The translations under genes and the position numbers were made by a program. A model generated the notes under the pieces. The model saw nothing but the letters and a program-made list of their open reading frames with translations, had not been told where the DNA came from and made no database searches. From positions 2,542,001 to 2,606,000 of the forward strand of contig NZ_NXNI01000001.1 of assembly GCF_002494345.1 (NCBI RefSeq): a DNA stretch of 64,000 bases, given 5' to 3'. Shown one piece after another: positions 36,846 to 45,471 of the stretch. Each line of letters starts with the position of its first letter. Position 1 is the stretch's first letter. Source of the DNA: Natrinema ejinorense (GTDB lineage Archaea; Halobacteriota; Halobacteria; Halobacteriales; Natrialbaceae).

Positions 36846-36859
36846 TTAGGTAAACCTAA
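36846..36859. promoter_or_regulatory. Iron-box operator 5
   Basis: TTAGG-TAAA-CCTAA. The minus-strand TATA box agtataag (plus 36863-36870) lies just upstream, ATG 36836 ten bases downstream, so the operator covers the transcription start of the dehydrogenase operon. Confidence 0.75.
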
Positions 36860-37066
36860 AACTTATACTCGTTGGAACGAGACGCTCCAGTGATGGGTCA
36901 CCGACACAGCGGAATGGCTTCGGGTCGGCCCGAGGGCGACGGTCGCCGTCGGGTAACGAGTCGATGACGGTCGACGCGGAACCGCCAACTATTCCGCACT
37001 GTCGGACCGATTATCCCACAACGGTCGCCAATCCCGTCCAACAGTACCACCAACGACGAATTACGT

Positions 37067-38701
37067 ATGAAATCTCTGCTCTCACGACGACGCGACACGA
37101 CCGACGGACCGACGCTCGGGCTGTTGTTCCTGTCCGGTGCCATCGCCGTCATCGTCCTGTTCCCGCTTACGTACCTCCTCTTCGAGGCGATGACCGTCGA
37201 CACGGGCCGGCTCTGGGAGATGCTCGTCCGCCCGCAAACCGCGACCATCGTTACGAACAGCCTCCTGCTGATGACGGGCGTCACGGTCCTTTCGGCGCTG
37301 CTCGGCGTCCCGCTGGCGTGGCTCACCGTCCAGACGGACCTCCCGTTTCGCCGCTTTTGGTCCGTCGTCGCGGCCCTCCCGCTGGTCATCCCGAGCTACA
37401 TCGGCGCGTTCGCGTTCGTCTCGGCGTTCGGGCCACAGGGCGAGTTCCAGTCGATCCTCGAGCCACTGGGGATCCAGCGGTTGCCCGAAATCTACGGCCT
37501 CCCCGGTGCAACCCTGGTCATCACGCTCTACACCTATCCATACGTCTACCTGACGGTCCGGGCCGCGTTGCTGTCGTTCGACACGACGCTGCTCGACGCC
37601 GCCCGCACCCTGAACCACGATACGTGGACGGCGTTTCGCCGCGTGACGCTCCCACAGATCCGGCCCGCCGTCGTCGCCGGGGCGTTGCTCGCGGCGCTGT
37701 ACGCCGTCTCCGACTTCGGGACGCCGGCGATCATGCGACTGCCCGTGTTCACCCAGCAGATCTACGTCGAATATCGCTCCTTCGGCCGGGACTACGCGGC
37801 CTTTCTCTCGTTGCAACTGCTCGTCATCGTCCTCGTCGTCCTGGTCCTCGAGTGGTGGGTCCGACCCGACCGGACTGTCCAGGGCGACGGGTCGGAGGGG
37901 GCGGACGGCCCCGTCGTGGAACTCGGGCGATGGCGCTGGCCGGCGACGCTCCTTCCCGCCGGCGTGACCGGCATCGCGTTGCTGGTGCCGCTGTGGATCC
38001 TCGGCCTCTGGCTCGTGACCGCCGATCCGGACGCACGGCCCGAGCTCGCGTTCGAACTCGAGTACGCGCTGAACTCCCTGCTGGTGGCCGGCGCGGCCGC
38101 GTTCGTCGCCGTCCTGGTCGCCCTGCCGGTCGCGTACGTCGCGGCCAGAGACGAGTCGCCGCTGTCGACGCTGTTCGAGCGATCGACCTACGTCGGCTTC
38201 GCCGTGCCGGGTATCGTACTCGGGCTCGCGCTCGTCTCGTTTGCGACGACCTACGAGACCCTTCGACAGTCGTACGGCCTTACCGCCCTCCCGGCGCTCT
38301 ACCAGACGATTCCGCTGTTGGTGTTCGCCTACGTCGTCCGATTCATGCCCCAGGCCGTCGGCTCGATCCGGACGACGACGCTACAGGTCGATACGAAACT
38401 GGTCGAAGCTGCACACACGCTCGGCGAGACGCCGCTGCGGACGTTCCGAAAGGTGACGCTGCCGCTCATCGCCCCGGGCGTGACCGCCGGCGCGGCACTG
38501 GTCTTCCTGACGACGATGAAGGAACTCCCGGCAACGCTGCTCCTTCGGCCGACCGGCTTCGAAACCCTCGTCACGATCATCTGGAAGGCACAGGGCGAGG
38601 CGTTCTTCCAGTACGCCGTCATCCCCGCACTGCTGTTGCTCACCGTCTCCGGGCTCTCGCTGCTCGTCCTCCTCACCCAGGGCGGTCGGGAGGGGCTGTA
38701 A
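37067..38701 (+). CDS. Iron ABC transporter permease (FbpB type)
   Basis: 544 residues, about twelve membrane helices in two homologous halves. Each half carries an EAA-type ATPase contact loop: LLDAARTLNHDTWTAFRRVTLPQI (in two parts, about 175-198) and LVEAAHTLGETPLRTFRKVTLPLI (about 445-468). This is the fused permease of ferric-iron uptake systems and should work with the FbpA-type lipoprotein at 29295. No ATP-binding subunit follows. No iron box was found directly upstream; the nearest is the divergent one at 36846. Confidence 0.88.
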   Translation: MKSLLSRRRDTTDGPTLGLLFLSGAIAVIVLFPLTYLLFEAMTVDTGRLWEMLVRPQTATIVTNSLLLMTGVTVLSALLGVPLAWLTVQTDLPFRRFWSVVAALPLVIPSYIGAFAFVSAFGPQGEFQSILEPLGIQRLPEIYGLPGATLVITLYTYPYVYLTVRAALLSFDTTLLDAARTLNHDTWTAFRRVTLPQIRPAVVAGALLAALYAVSDFGTPAIMRLPVFTQQIYVEYRSFGRDYAAFLSLQLLVIVLVVLVLEWWVRPDRTVQGDGSEGADGPVVELGRWRWPATLLPAGVTGIALLVPLWILGLWLVTADPDARPELAFELEYALNSLLVAGAAAFVAVLVALPVAYVAARDESPLSTLFERSTYVGFAVPGIVLGLALVSFATTYETLRQSYGLTALPALYQTIPLLVFAYVVRFMPQAVGSIRTTTLQVDTKLVEAAHTLGETPLRTFRKVTLPLIAPGVTAGAALVFLTTMKELPATLLLRPTGFETLVTIIWKAQGEAFFQYAVIPALLLLTVSGLSLLVLLTQGGREGL

Positions 38702-38728
38702 CCCGCGGTCACCGCTCCGCTCGCGGAT

Positions 38729-39445
38729 CTAGATCGGCTCGATCAGCGACGGCTCGTCCGTCGCCGGATCGTTCACCGCCGTCGAGACCGGATACGCCGC
38801 CATCCCGTCGGACGGATACGGCTCGAGCAGTTCCTGGGGCTCGTCGCCCGACAGCCACCGTTCTTCCGCATCCGGCTCGAGAACGACGGCCATCCGGTGG
38901 TGGAGCTCCGAGACGAGGTCGTTGGGGTCGGTCGTGACGATGGTAAACGTCTCGAGGGGGCCACTCTCGGATGGCTCCTCGACGCCGCCACCGAAGGCGT
39001 CGAGCCCCGTCTGGGTCGTTTCCGGTTCCCAGCGCTCCCAGAGGCCCGCCATCGCGAACACGCGATCGTCCTCGAAGGTCACCCGGTAGGGCCGTTTTCC
39101 GTCCGCAGTCTCGACCCACTCGTAGAACCCGTCCGCAGGGACGATGCATCGCCGCCGCTCGTAGGCCGACTCGAAGCTCGGCTTCTCGTCGATGGACTCT
39201 GCCCGCGCGTTGATCAGCCCGCCGCTGTCGTCGTCGGCCCACGACGGCACCAGACCCCACTCGAGGCGCTGGATCGTCTCCGGCTCTTCGTTCGTGATCA
39301 CCGGCAGCTCCTGGCCGGGCGCCATGTTGTACCGCGGCGTAAACGTCGCGTCCGATCCCGAGCCCGACTCAGCGGCTCGAAACCGGGCGTCGAACCGGGT
39401 CTCGAGGTCGTCCCCTGTGACGGTGAGCGTGTAGCGACCGCACAT
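38729..39445 (-). CDS. SRAP (HMCES/YedK) abasic-site-sensing protein
   Basis: 238 residues. MCGRYTL places the catalytic Cys at position 2, exposed after Met removal; YNMAPGQELPVI (about 39-50), GLVPSWAD, NARAESIDEKPSF (about 79-91), RRCIVPADGFYEW (about 97-109) and HHRM (about 181-184) complete the family active site. SRAP proteins form a thiazolidine cross-link with abasic sites in single-stranded DNA to protect them. Start fixed by the need for Cys2. Divergent from the endonuclease IV gene. Confidence 0.92.
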   Translation of the reverse strand: MCGRYTLTVTGDDLETRFDARFRAAESGSGSDATFTPRYNMAPGQELPVITNEEPETIQRLEWGLVPSWADDDSGGLINARAESIDEKPSFESAYERRRCIVPADGFYEWVETADGKRPYRVTFEDDRVFAMAGLWERWEPETTQTGLDAFGGGVEEPSESGPLETFTIVTTDPNDLVSELHHRMAVVLEPDAEERWLSGDEPQELLEPYPSDGMAAYPVSTAVNDPATDEPSLIEPI

Positions 39446-39582
39446 ACTGGTGTCCTCGGAGCACTGGCCCAAAGGCCTATCCGGTCACGACCGTGAACGA
39501 ATCGAACCACGCGGGCCTGCTCGGAACCACCGCGTGAATCCGCTCCGAAGTACCTATCACGAACGGGTACTGACGAGTGGCC

Positions 39583-40452
39583 ATGAAAGTCGGAGCACAC
39601 GTTTCGATTTCCGGTTCGCGCGTCTCCTCGGACGACGAAACGCCGCCCTACGACGACGTTCGCAACGCCGTCCACCGTCAAGTCGCGTTCGGCGGCAACT
39701 GCGGGCAGATCTTCACGACCTCGCCGCAGGTCTGGGCCCAGCCCGACCTCAGCGACGAGGCCGCCGAGGGCTTTCGCGCGGAGAGCGACGAGCAACTCGA
39801 GGGGCCGTGGGTGATCCACTCCGCGTACCTCGTGAACCTCTGTACGCCCAAAGACGACCTCCGGCGGAAGTCCATAGAAAGCATGCAGGCCGAACTCGAC
39901 GCCGCCGACAAACTGGGTATTCCGTACGTAAACGTCCACCTCGGGGCCCACACGGGTGCCGGCGTCGAGGGTGGCCTCGACAACGCCGCGAGCGTCATCG
40001 ACGAACTCGAGGTCCCCGAGGACGTACGGATCCTCATCGAGTCCGACGCGGGCAGCGGGACGAAGCTCGGCGGGGAGTTCGAGCACCTCGCGGGGATCAT
40101 CGATCGCACGGAAACGGACATCGGCATCTGTATCGACACCGCCCACACGCTGGTCGCGGGCAACGACCTCACGACGCCCGAGGCCGTCGACGAGACGATC
40201 GGCCGGTTCGACGACGAGGTCGGCCTCGAGTATCTGGAGTACATCCATCTCAACGACTCGAAACACGACGTCGGCACGCACAAGGACGAACACGCCCACA
40301 TCGGCGAGGGCTACATCGGCGAGGACGGGATGAAGGCCATCGTGAACCATCCCGACCTGCGGGAGTTGCCCTTTGCACTCGAGACGCCGACCGAAGACGG
40401 CCGCGGCTTCGCGTGGAACATCGAGAAAGTCAAGCAACTGCAGGAGTCGTAA
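39583..40452 (+). CDS. nfo: Endonuclease IV (AP endonuclease)
   Basis: 289 residues, TIM barrel of the Nfo family: VGAHVSISG (3-11), [12 protein letters not shown] (about 78-89), NVHLGAHTG (about 112-120), [11 protein letters not shown] (about 174-184), [20 protein letters not shown] (about 216-235), giving the His, Asp and Glu ligands of three metal ions. Cleaves DNA 5' of abasic sites in base-excision repair. A GTG two codons upstream is possible; ATG 39583 matches the family start MKVGAH. Confidence 0.92.
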   Translation: MKVGAHVSISGSRVSSDDETPPYDDVRNAVHRQVAFGGNCGQIFTTSPQVWAQPDLSDEAAEGFRAESDEQLEGPWVIHSAYLVNLCTPKDDLRRKSIESMQAELDAADKLGIPYVNVHLGAHTGAGVEGGLDNAASVIDELEVPEDVRILIESDAGSGTKLGGEFEHLAGIIDRTETDIGICIDTAHTLVAGNDLTTPEAVDETIGRFDDEVGLEYLEYIHLNDSKHDVGTHKDEHAHIGEGYIGEDGMKAIVNHPDLRELPFALETPTEDGRGFAWNIEKVKQLQES

Positions 40453-40544
40453 CCCGTCGCACCGGCGAAGCCCACGACCACGTGTCCCCCCTCGATCGTT
40501 CGAGAAACCGACCCGTTTTTACTCGAGGCGCCGTATCCGGAGCC

Positions 40545-41342
40545 GTGCGCGAGTTCTCCGAATCCTATCTCAGCCGGACCCGCGAAGGGATGTGGGCCGA
40601 TTCCCGCGACGCGCTCGAGCCACTCGAACTCGAGTCCCGCGATCGGATTCTCGACGTGGGCTGTGGAACCGGCGAGTTGAGTCGCGTGCTCGCGGCGGAG
40701 TCGCCGGGCGAGGTGATCGGCTGCGATGCGGATCTCGACCTGCTCGGGGCCGCCGGCGAGCACGTCCCGGTCGTGGCCGGCGACGCCGGTCGGCTGCCCT
40801 TTCCCGACGGTGCGTTCGATCTCGTGGTCTGCCAGGCGCTGTTGATCAACCTCCCCGAACCCGCACGCGCCGTCGCCGAGTTCGCACGCGTCTCGAGTGA
40901 CCTCGTCGCGGCCGTCGAACCGGACAACGCCGCGGTCGAAATCGACTCGAGCGTCGACGCCGAAGGTCGACTCGAGGGCCGGGCACGGCGGGCTTACATC
41001 GACGGTGTGGACACGGACGTCACGCTCGGGGCCGACGCCCGCGAGGCCGTCGAAGCGGCGGGGCTCGAGGTACTCGCGACCCGCCGGTACGACCACGTTC
41101 GAACGGTCGAGCCGCCCTACAGCACCGGTGCACTGACCGCCGCTCGTCGGAAGGCGACCGGCGAGGGGCTGGCCGACGACCGGGCGACGATGCTTTCGGG
41201 TGCGTTGACCGAATCGGAGTACGACGACCTTCGCGGTTCGTGGCGGGAGATGGGGCGGGACGTAATCGACCAGATGGAAACACGGGAGTACCGCCGCGAA
41301 GAGGTCGTGCCGTTTTTCGTGACGGTCGGCCGGGTGCCGTGA
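40545..41342 (+). CDS. Class I SAM-dependent methyltransferase
   Basis: 265 residues from GTG 40545. SAM motif I ILDVGCGTGELSRVL (about 33-47), GCDADLDLLGAAGEHV (acidic end of strand 2) and DLVVCQALLINLPEPARAV (motif IV region) are clear. The GTG start is supported by ttttactcg centred 26 bp upstream, suggesting a leaderless transcript. Substrate unknown. Follows nfo by 92 bp. Confidence 0.82.
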   Translation: MREFSESYLSRTREGMWADSRDALEPLELESRDRILDVGCGTGELSRVLAAESPGEVIGCDADLDLLGAAGEHVPVVAGDAGRLPFPDGAFDLVVCQALLINLPEPARAVAEFARVSSDLVAAVEPDNAAVEIDSSVDAEGRLEGRARRAYIDGVDTDVTLGADAREAVEAAGLEVLATRRYDHVRTVEPPYSTGALTAARRKATGEGLADDRATMLSGALTESEYDDLRGSWREMGRDVIDQMETREYRREEVVPFFVTVGRVP

Positions 41343-41352
41343 TCGGAACGGG

Positions 41353-41778
41353 TCACCACGGGAGCAACGCGCGCAACAGGCTGCCCACGACGCCGCCGAC
41401 GAGCCCGTCGACGACGGTCAGCAGCGAGAACGCGAGTGCGATCAGGACGATACTCGGCAGTCCGAGTCCTGAAAGCATCGGGCTGATCGGACCGATGGAT
41501 GCGAATATCAACAGCGGCGGTTCGTTGTATAGTCCCAGTAGCGTTCCGAGAGAGGCGGTCACCGTTCCCGCGACGCCGCCGACGAGCGCGCTCGCGATCG
41601 CCGCGTGAACGATGCCGGACGTAACCCGTCCGGCGGCGTAGGCGGCGATGAATCCGGCGACGACGCCACCGCCGATACGAGTGAGCAACGGCACCAGCAA
41701 CGCGTTGAGATTGATGAGGATCCCGACGAGAGTCGCCCCAACGATGATCCACGTGTCGATCACCTCGGATTCAGTCAT
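41353..41778 (-). CDS. DUF5518-like membrane protein
   Basis: 141 residues, four hydrophobic helices rich in Gly and Ala; AAYAAGRVTSGIVHAAIASALVGG and the GTVTASLGTLLGLY segment resemble the haloarchaeal DUF5518 family. Function unknown. Ends 11 bp from the convergent methyltransferase gene. It may belong with the DUF6114/DUF6230 genes upstream on the same strand (91 bp gap). Confidence 0.6.
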   Translation of the reverse strand: MTESEVIDTWIIVGATLVGILINLNALLVPLLTRIGGGVVAGFIAAYAAGRVTSGIVHAAIASALVGGVAGTVTASLGTLLGLYNEPPLLIFASIGPISPMLSGLGLPSIVLIALAFSLLTVVDGLVGGVVGSLLRALLPW

Positions 41779-41869
41779 CCGTACCACTCATCGGATATTC
41801 GAACGGAGTACTGGTAACGCATGCCGATTTCGCGCAGTGAACGCGTCCATCGATGTGGTCGATCCCCCT

Positions 41870-42421
41870 TCACTTACCCATGGTCCGCCGTTTGATGTGT
41901 TCGACGTGCTCGCGCAGTTGCGAGGTTGCCCTCGCGACGACCGATCGAAACGGGCGACACACTCGCGCAACCGTCGCGTCGACTTTGCTCGGGTCCGTCG
42001 TGCTCTCGTCATCGGGTTTCCACGCGAGACAGAGGTTCCCGCCGATGATCCCGAGCAGCATGCCGACCAGTAGTCCGCCGAGCGAACCGAAAATCGAGAG
42101 GATCGAGAGGGCGACGCCGACGACTCCGATCACGTCGGCGAGCTCCGGTCGGTACAGTGCGAATACTCCCGTCAGAAAGACGAACACCCCGAACGCCGCT
42201 CCGATGGCGAGAAAGCCAGCCATCTCACCGCCGATGAAGATGATCTCCGGCAGGATCTGCATCGGGACCCACGCGATCAAAACGCCGGCAATGCACAGCA
42301 ACATACCGCCGAGGAACGGCCGCTGCAACCGCCATCGTGTGAACCGCTGCCATCGAGTCGCGATCCACTGGGTGGGGAGCCTGGAGTCGTCCCGACCGTC
42401 TTTCGTTGCCATCGGAATCAC
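41870..42421 (-). CDS. DUF6114-like membrane protein
   Basis: 183 residues. RWRLQRPFLGGMLLCIAGVLI (about 28-48) matches the opening of the DUF6114 family, followed by three more helices and a basic cytosolic C-terminus. In actinobacteria DUF6114 proteins are encoded next to DUF6230 proteins, exactly as here. A GTG at 42421 overlaps the stop of the DUF6230-like gene (GTGA); an ATG at 42412 is an alternative start. Function unknown. Confidence 0.68.
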   Translation of the reverse strand: MIPMATKDGRDDSRLPTQWIATRWQRFTRWRLQRPFLGGMLLCIAGVLIAWVPMQILPEIIFIGGEMAGFLAIGAAFGVFVFLTGVFALYRPELADVIGVVGVALSILSIFGSLGGLLVGMLLGIIGGNLCLAWKPDDESTTDPSKVDATVARVCRPFRSVVARATSQLREHVEHIKRRTMGK

Positions 42422-43041
42422 TCGTCACCATCGGGGTTGTAATTCAGGTCGACGCTGAGACCGGGGAGCGTAATCTCGTTCGAGGCGAGGTACAGCATAT
42501 CGATCTCGACGTCTTTCTGTACCGTTCCGGGGCTCTCACCTTCGATATCGGTGATAAAGCCGTCTTCGGGGTTGGCGTTCTCGCCGGCCGCCTGCTGGAA
42601 CTGCCGGTTGGGATCGTCGTGGTACTGGGTCTTGATGACCTGTCCGTTGAACGACGCCTCCTCGGCGTCGAGTCCCGTCATCTTGATGTACTGCTGATCC
42701 GCCTCGACAGTCTCGTCGGCAGTGAACGAGATCTCCATCGTGCCGCTGAGTCCGGGCAGTTCGTCGACCGATTGTTCTCTGGTCAGTCTCAGTCCGTCGA
42801 TTTCGACATCCCGTTGTTCGACGATGAGGGCTGGCGTCGCTTCCGCGTTATCGCTCTCTCCGACGCCGGGATAGAGGAGGAACTCATCGGATCTGATTTC
42901 GTCGGCTTCGACGGTGAACCCGCCAGCACCGGCCAGCGGTGCAGCGTACGCCGTTGCCGAGGAGAGAATAATGAGTCCCACGATCGCAACAGCGAGCATC
43001 GAGATACCGGTTCCGGCCACTAGCCGCTTCTTTTCATACAT
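42418..43041 (-). CDS. DUF6230-like secreted/membrane-anchored protein
   Basis: 207 residues. An N-terminal helix (about 8-33, ending SSATAYAAP) acts as signal or anchor. The mature part is a beta-rich domain with repeated I/V-D-G-L and V-x-I-D-x-L strands, resembling DUF6230 proteins of actinobacteria. Coupled to the DUF6114-like gene by a four-base overlap. The minus-strand TATA candidate agtataaat (43192-43200) would give a leader of about 120 nt. Function unknown. Confidence 0.68.
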   Translation of the reverse strand: MYEKKRLVAGTGISMLAVAIVGLIILSSATAYAAPLAGAGGFTVEADEIRSDEFLLYPGVGESDNAEATPALIVEQRDVEIDGLRLTREQSVDELPGLSGTMEISFTADETVEADQQYIKMTGLDAEEASFNGQVIKTQYHDDPNRQFQQAAGENANPEDGFITDIEGESPGTVQKDVEIDMLYLASNEITLPGLSVDLNYNPDGDE

Positions 43042-43356
43042 ACTCCGTCCTCCGCTCGATCGACGAGTTCATCCTCCCCAGACGATTGCAGGATCCATTC
43101 ACACGCTGGCTGAATCGGTACTTCGCTCGCATGGCACAGAACCACACACAACGCAACCTCCAATCTGTTTTCCCCCTCGGATACGGGGGCATTTATACTG
43201 TGGTATGGCCGACTCACTGCGCGACCGATAGCGACACCCTCCCCGCCTCAGTACGGAGCAACGCGGGACCGATCGGCTCGCCGCTCGAGTGAATAGTATA
43301 AAAAAACGTGTATTTCCGGGGTAATAACTATTGGAGAGAGTGGTCCCTGTGGGAGC
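43042..43356. other. Divergent intergenic region with two TATA candidates
   Basis: 315 bp. A minus-strand TATA candidate lies at about 43192-43200, preceded by a CCCCC/GGGGG stem (43172-43176 with 43185-43189). A plus-strand TATA box agtataaaaaaa at about 43293-43304 serves the 43357 gene. No gene found. Confidence 0.45.
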
Positions 43357-43722
43357 ATGCAACGGAAGCGGTTCGACACCGAAGCAATCGTCGACTTCTA
43401 CAACGACACTGCGTGGGAATATCGCTTCTTCCGGAGCGACGCCAACCTCCACTATGGCTTTTACGACGACGACCACACGAGCCATCGGGAGGCCATGGAA
43501 CGCTCCAACGGCGTTTGCGCCGCCAAACTCGACGTGGACGCGACGGATACGCTGCTGGACATCGGGACGGGACGTGGCAGCGTTCCCACGCGGGTCGCAG
43601 CCACGATCGACATCAAAAGCGAGTCGTCGGTCGAGCAGGCCGTGACGCTGTACCACCAGTGCGAGATCCTCGAGGGCGGGATCGCGATTCACGGCGACTT
43701 CACCGCGGATTTCCCGGCGTAG
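43357..43722 (+). pseudogene. Truncated class I methyltransferase, possibly decayed
   Basis: 121 residues. The N-terminal half looks like a SAM methyltransferase of the MPBQ/Coq5-like group: LHYGFYDDDHTSHREAMER (about 32-50) and the SAM motif LDIGTGRGS (about 67-75). Normal members have about 270 residues; here the sequence changes character right after motif I and ends. The tail SVEQAVTLYHQCEILEGGIA belongs to nothing I recognise. An internal deletion is the simplest explanation, though a short functional protein cannot be excluded. It retains a TATA box about 55 bp upstream. Confidence 0.5.
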
Positions 43723-43892
43723 ATGAGACCGATGATGACAGCAATGACCGCTCGAGGCGTTCGGTTGGCGTATCGTTGCCGACGGCGATCAGTCCGTCGA
43801 GTCGTCACCGGTCGACGTCGACCGTCTCGGGGCGACACGGAGCAGTCCCATCCCAGCGGCCGGCCAGTTCGAAACGCGGTGAGTATCGTGCC

Positions 43893-44543
43893 ATGAGATA
43901 CGCAAAGTGCATCATCATTACCGACGAGGCGGGATTACATCCCGTCGACAAGCGGATCGCCGAACACACGGACCTCACGCGTGAACTCCTTCACAACGTC
44001 AGTCTCCTCGAGGACGAAACGATCGTGACCCTCTTTCAACTGTCGGGTGACCGAACGGCCCTCGAGGAGGTTCTGACCGACTCCCGGATGGTTCGGAAGT
44101 TTCACCTCTCGGGGCGGGCCGACACGATACACGCCTATCTCCATCTCGAGCGATACGACAGGCTCGTCCGACTGATGAAGATGCTCAGACAGTTCGAATT
44201 CATCATCGATACGCCCCTGGAGTACACGCGACGCGGTGGGCTCTGTGTCACGCTGATCGGCGACGTGGTGAGTTTTCAAAACGCCGTGCCGAACATTCCC
44301 GACGGGATCACGCTCAAGCTCCTCAAGACCGGGACCTACGAACCGAACACGGACCGATTGTTCTCCCAGCTCACCGATCGACAACAGGAGATCCTTCGGA
44401 CCGCCGTCGATATGGGCTACTACAACGTTCCTCGAGAAGCGACCCACGACGCCATCGGCGAGGAACTGGACTGTACGGGCGGGACGGTCGGCGGTCATCT
44501 GCGGAAAATCGAGGCCAAAATCCTCTCACAGATCGTTCCGTGA
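43893..44543 (+). CDS. Bat-type helix-turn-helix transcriptional regulator (HTH_10)
   Basis: 216 residues. The C-terminal LTDRQQEILRTAVDMGYYNV (about 158-177) and ELDCTGGTVGGHLRKIEAKI (about 190-209) form the HTH_10 domain of bacterioopsin-activator-like regulators. The N-terminal 150 residues are an effector domain without PAS or GAF hallmarks. Target unknown; the adjacent membrane protein or the MT remnant are possible. Confidence 0.85.
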   Translation: MRYAKCIIITDEAGLHPVDKRIAEHTDLTRELLHNVSLLEDETIVTLFQLSGDRTALEEVLTDSRMVRKFHLSGRADTIHAYLHLERYDRLVRLMKMLRQFEFIIDTPLEYTRRGGLCVTLIGDVVSFQNAVPNIPDGITLKLLKTGTYEPNTDRLFSQLTDRQQEILRTAVDMGYYNVPREATHDAIGEELDCTGGTVGGHLRKIEAKILSQIVP

Positions 44544-44640
44544 ATCGGCTCACGATCGCTCCGCCAAGCCGTATAAACCACCGTCGATACCCGGACCAAC
44601 ACTGAGACACGTTACCGACGAACGACGACAGGAGGCGAGT

Positions 44641-45261
44641 ATGACAGACGCCGACGCCAGTACGGAACCCGATGGTTCGAACGCGACCGCGGATCGGCCG
44701 CCGTACCGCGTGGCACTGGCCCCGTTCTTCGAGGCGGCCGACTCGGTCTCGTTCGACCCTCGCGAGGTCGAAGCCGCGATCGCCGGCGGACTCGCCGGGG
44801 CGTTTCCGGCGGCATTGTTGATCCAGCGGTGGGATACCGACGCGATCAGACGGGTCGGCGCGGTCTTCGGTGCCTCGACGCTCGACGGCGGCTGGCTCGC
44901 GATGTTCACCCTCGGGGTCCTGTTTGCACTGCCGTTTATCGCGTTCGTCTCGATCTGTCTCGACCCGTTCGTGGAGTGGCTGCTGGGAATCGTCCGTCAC
45001 AACGCATCCCTCCGGGCGGTACTCGTGGCGCTCCTCGATCGATCCGCCCTCGCGACGATCACGTTCGGACTCGGCAACGGCTATGGAGCCGCCGTGGGAG
45101 TTGGCTTCGGGCTGCTCCTACAGCCCCTGTGGGTGACGGTCGTACTGGACGTTCCGACGGCCGTTCCCATCCTCTCGCTCGAGCGAGTCGTCGCCGTCGT
45201 CGCGTGGACCGTCTACGGTGGCACGCTCGGGCTGGTATACGGGCTGCTCCTCGAACACTGA
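44641..45261 (+). CDS. Membrane protein of unknown function
   Basis: 206 residues: a polar 35-residue N-terminus, then about four helices (roughly 45-63, 90-112, 138-165, 178-202). No known motif. It lies 97 bp after the Bat-type regulator on the same strand and ends 117 bp before MITE copy 2. Confidence 0.65.
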   Translation: MTDADASTEPDGSNATADRPPYRVALAPFFEAADSVSFDPREVEAAIAGGLAGAFPAALLIQRWDTDAIRRVGAVFGASTLDGGWLAMFTLGVLFALPFIAFVSICLDPFVEWLLGIVRHNASLRAVLVALLDRSALATITFGLGNGYGAAVGVGFGLLLQPLWVTVVLDVPTAVPILSLERVVAVVAWTVYGGTLGLVYGLLLEH

Positions 45262-45378
45262 TACGGCTTGCTGTCCCGATTTCCCGGTGGGACCGCAGGG
45301 CGGTCCCCGTCCCACCGGCACTGACGGCGAGGAGACCGTATGAACCGGCGCTTCGTCGCGGGCCAGCGATTCGAACGA

Positions 45379-45457
45379 TGGAAGCCACCGAAACGAGGAC
45401 ACACTACTCGCAACGCTATCGTACGAGCCGGTGTGCAGTGACGTTCAGTGGCTACGA
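45379..45457 (-). mobile_element. MITE-like palindromic element, copy 2 (diverged)
   Basis: Aligns over its whole length with copy 1: tggaagccaccgaaacgag at the left end versus tagtagccactgaaacgag, and an identical right part gtgtgcagtgacgttcagtg followed by gctac. The left end has three or more substitutions, so the terminal repeat is eroded. It sits between the membrane protein and the SCP2-like gene. Confidence 0.7.
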
Positions 45458-45471
45458 TGGGGACCACGCAC

